A stretch of 64,000 bases of DNA from contig DAIMYQ010000002.1 in assembly GCA_036734385.1 (NCBI GenBank), forward strand, positions 62,001 through 126,000, in the 5' to 3' direction. The DNA is from JAAYPI01 sp036734385. GTDB lineage: Bacteria; Bacteroidota; Bacteroidia; Bacteroidales; Paludibacteraceae. How positions within the stretch are numbered: the stretch's first letter is position 1; every line of letters begins with the position of its first letter. The notes beneath the pieces were generated by a model. The model did not search any database. It worked only from the letters and a program-made list of their open reading frames with translations, and was not told where the DNA came from. Position numbers and translations under genes: made by a program. Positions 63,391 through 64,000 of the stretch are shown piece by piece.

Positions 63391-64000
63391 ATGATAACAA
63401 AAATTATTCCTGAGGAAAAAATCATACAAGCACATAAAGCCATTGATAGGGCCGAAAGAATTGTAATTATCTCTCACATTGGTCCTGATGGAGATGCTCT
63501 TGGAAGTGCTTTGGGTTTGTATCATTTTTTGTTTTCCTTGGACAAAGAAACCAGGATTATCATGCCAAATGCATTTCCTGCTTTTTTGAATTTTTTACCA
63601 AGTAGCAGTGATGTGCTTATTTATGAAGACTATCAAGATGAATCAGAGGATTTGGTGGCAAGTGCAGATATTATATTTTGTCTCGATTTCAACCAACTTA
63701 AACGCATTGGCAAGTTGGGAGAATTAGTTGAAAAAGCTAAAGGCATAAAAATCATGCTGGATCATCACCCATTGCCTGATGCTTTTGCAAATATATCGAT
63801 ATCACACCCGGAAATTGCATCGACTAGCGAACTTGTTTTCCGACTAATTTGCAGGATGGGTTACTTTTCTGAAATAACAAAACAATGTGCGGAATGTATA
63901 TGTTGTGGCATTATAACCGATACCGGTGGATTATCTTATAACTCCAATAGTCCTGAAATTTATACAATTGTTGCCGAACTAATAAAAAAAGGCGTTGACA
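63391..64000 (+). CDS. nrnA: DHH-family phosphoesterase (NrnA-like), 3' end outside window
   Basis: The first 203 residues of a DHH/DHHA1 phosphoesterase. Metal-binding motifs are ISHIGPDGDALGSALGL, CLDFNQLKRIGKLG (an acidic DxN motif) and MLDHHPLPDAF with the DHH triad, then CGIITDTGGLSYN. NrnA degrades nano-RNA (2-5 nucleotides) and dephosphorylates pAp to AMP. The gene continues past base 64000, so the DHHA1 substrate domain is not seen. Confidence 0.9.
   Translation, partial: MITKIIPEEKIIQAHKAIDRAERIVIISHIGPDGDALGSALGLYHFLFSLDKETRIIMPNAFPAFLNFLPSSSDVLIYEDYQDESEDLVASADIIFCLDFNQLKRIGKLGELVEKAKGIKIMLDHHPLPDAFANISISHPEIASTSELVFRLICRMGYFSEITKQCAECICCGIITDTGGLSYNSNSPEIYTIVAELIKKGVD

Overview
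The window looks like a housekeeping stretch of a Bacteroidales chromosome (phylum Bacteroidota) that is AT-rich. The lineage call rests on several traits seen together. TAnnTTTG-type -7 boxes sit in front of many genes. LpxC and FabZ are fused in one protein. The ATP synthase genes run in the order beta, epsilon, small membrane protein, a, c, b, delta, alpha, gamma, with a short epsilon and an N-terminally extended a subunit. There is an exbB-exbD-exbD-tonB-PstS-TPR operon, a lone gldA, a type IX secretion (T9SS) C-terminal sorting domain, and Bacteroidota families such as DUF4922 and DUF4924. I see no rRNA, tRNA, CRISPR array, insertion sequence, phage or plasmid gene. Three runs of exactly 100 N (11363-11462, 41762-41861, 48911-49010) mark scaffold gaps, and two of them cut genes.

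Layout. 1-5.0 kb: the end of a HAD phosphatase, an AmpG-like permease, an orphan protein, a large DUF4922-SpoIID fusion and an RRM RNA-binding protein. 5.2-11.3 kb: a TonB energy-transduction operon that ends with a PstS-like lipoprotein and a TPR protein. 11.5-14.5 kb: a DUF4197 lipoprotein, a nitronate-monooxygenase-like enzyme and a LytTR membrane regulator. 14.7-25.2 kb: purM, prfA, pyrF, an HD hydrolase, the lipid A genes lpxD, lpxC/fabZ and lpxA, then glnS and a frameshifted outer-membrane protein. 25.3-30.4 kb: a MATE exporter, a YigZ protein, dapL and an ABC-F ATPase.

30.4-45.0 kb is mostly on the minus strand: lpxB, a small membrane protein and surE; a CotH-family protein with a small T9SS-CTD partner; an ACT protein with phenylacetate-CoA ligase; pspC and uvrB on the plus strand; then DUF2490, DUF4956, a VTC-domain protein, a small secreted protein, a flippase broken by a gap, ruvB and gldA. 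45.1-50.4 kb: thiL, rplY, pth, an Hsp15-like S4 protein, DUF4924, and rmlA, rmlC and rmlD broken by a gap. 50.5-59.5 kb: the complete F1Fo ATP synthase plus a long-chain acyl-CoA ligase. 59.7-64.0 kb: an ECF sigma factor with a small downstream protein, rpe, comEC and the start of an NrnA-like DHH phosphoesterase.

Much of the window serves the envelope: lipid A synthesis (lpxA, B, C, D and fabZ), dTDP-rhamnose and flippase, TonB power for outer-membrane import, peptidoglycan-related genes (AmpG-like, SpoIID, dapL) and surface export (T9SS-CTD, GldA). I did not find a clear-cut undescribed defence or mobile system. The items most worth a second look are the DUF4922-SpoIID fusion, the CotH/T9SS-CTD pair near a VTC-DUF4956-DUF2490 cluster, the small protein behind the sigma factor, and several possible RNA control elements.
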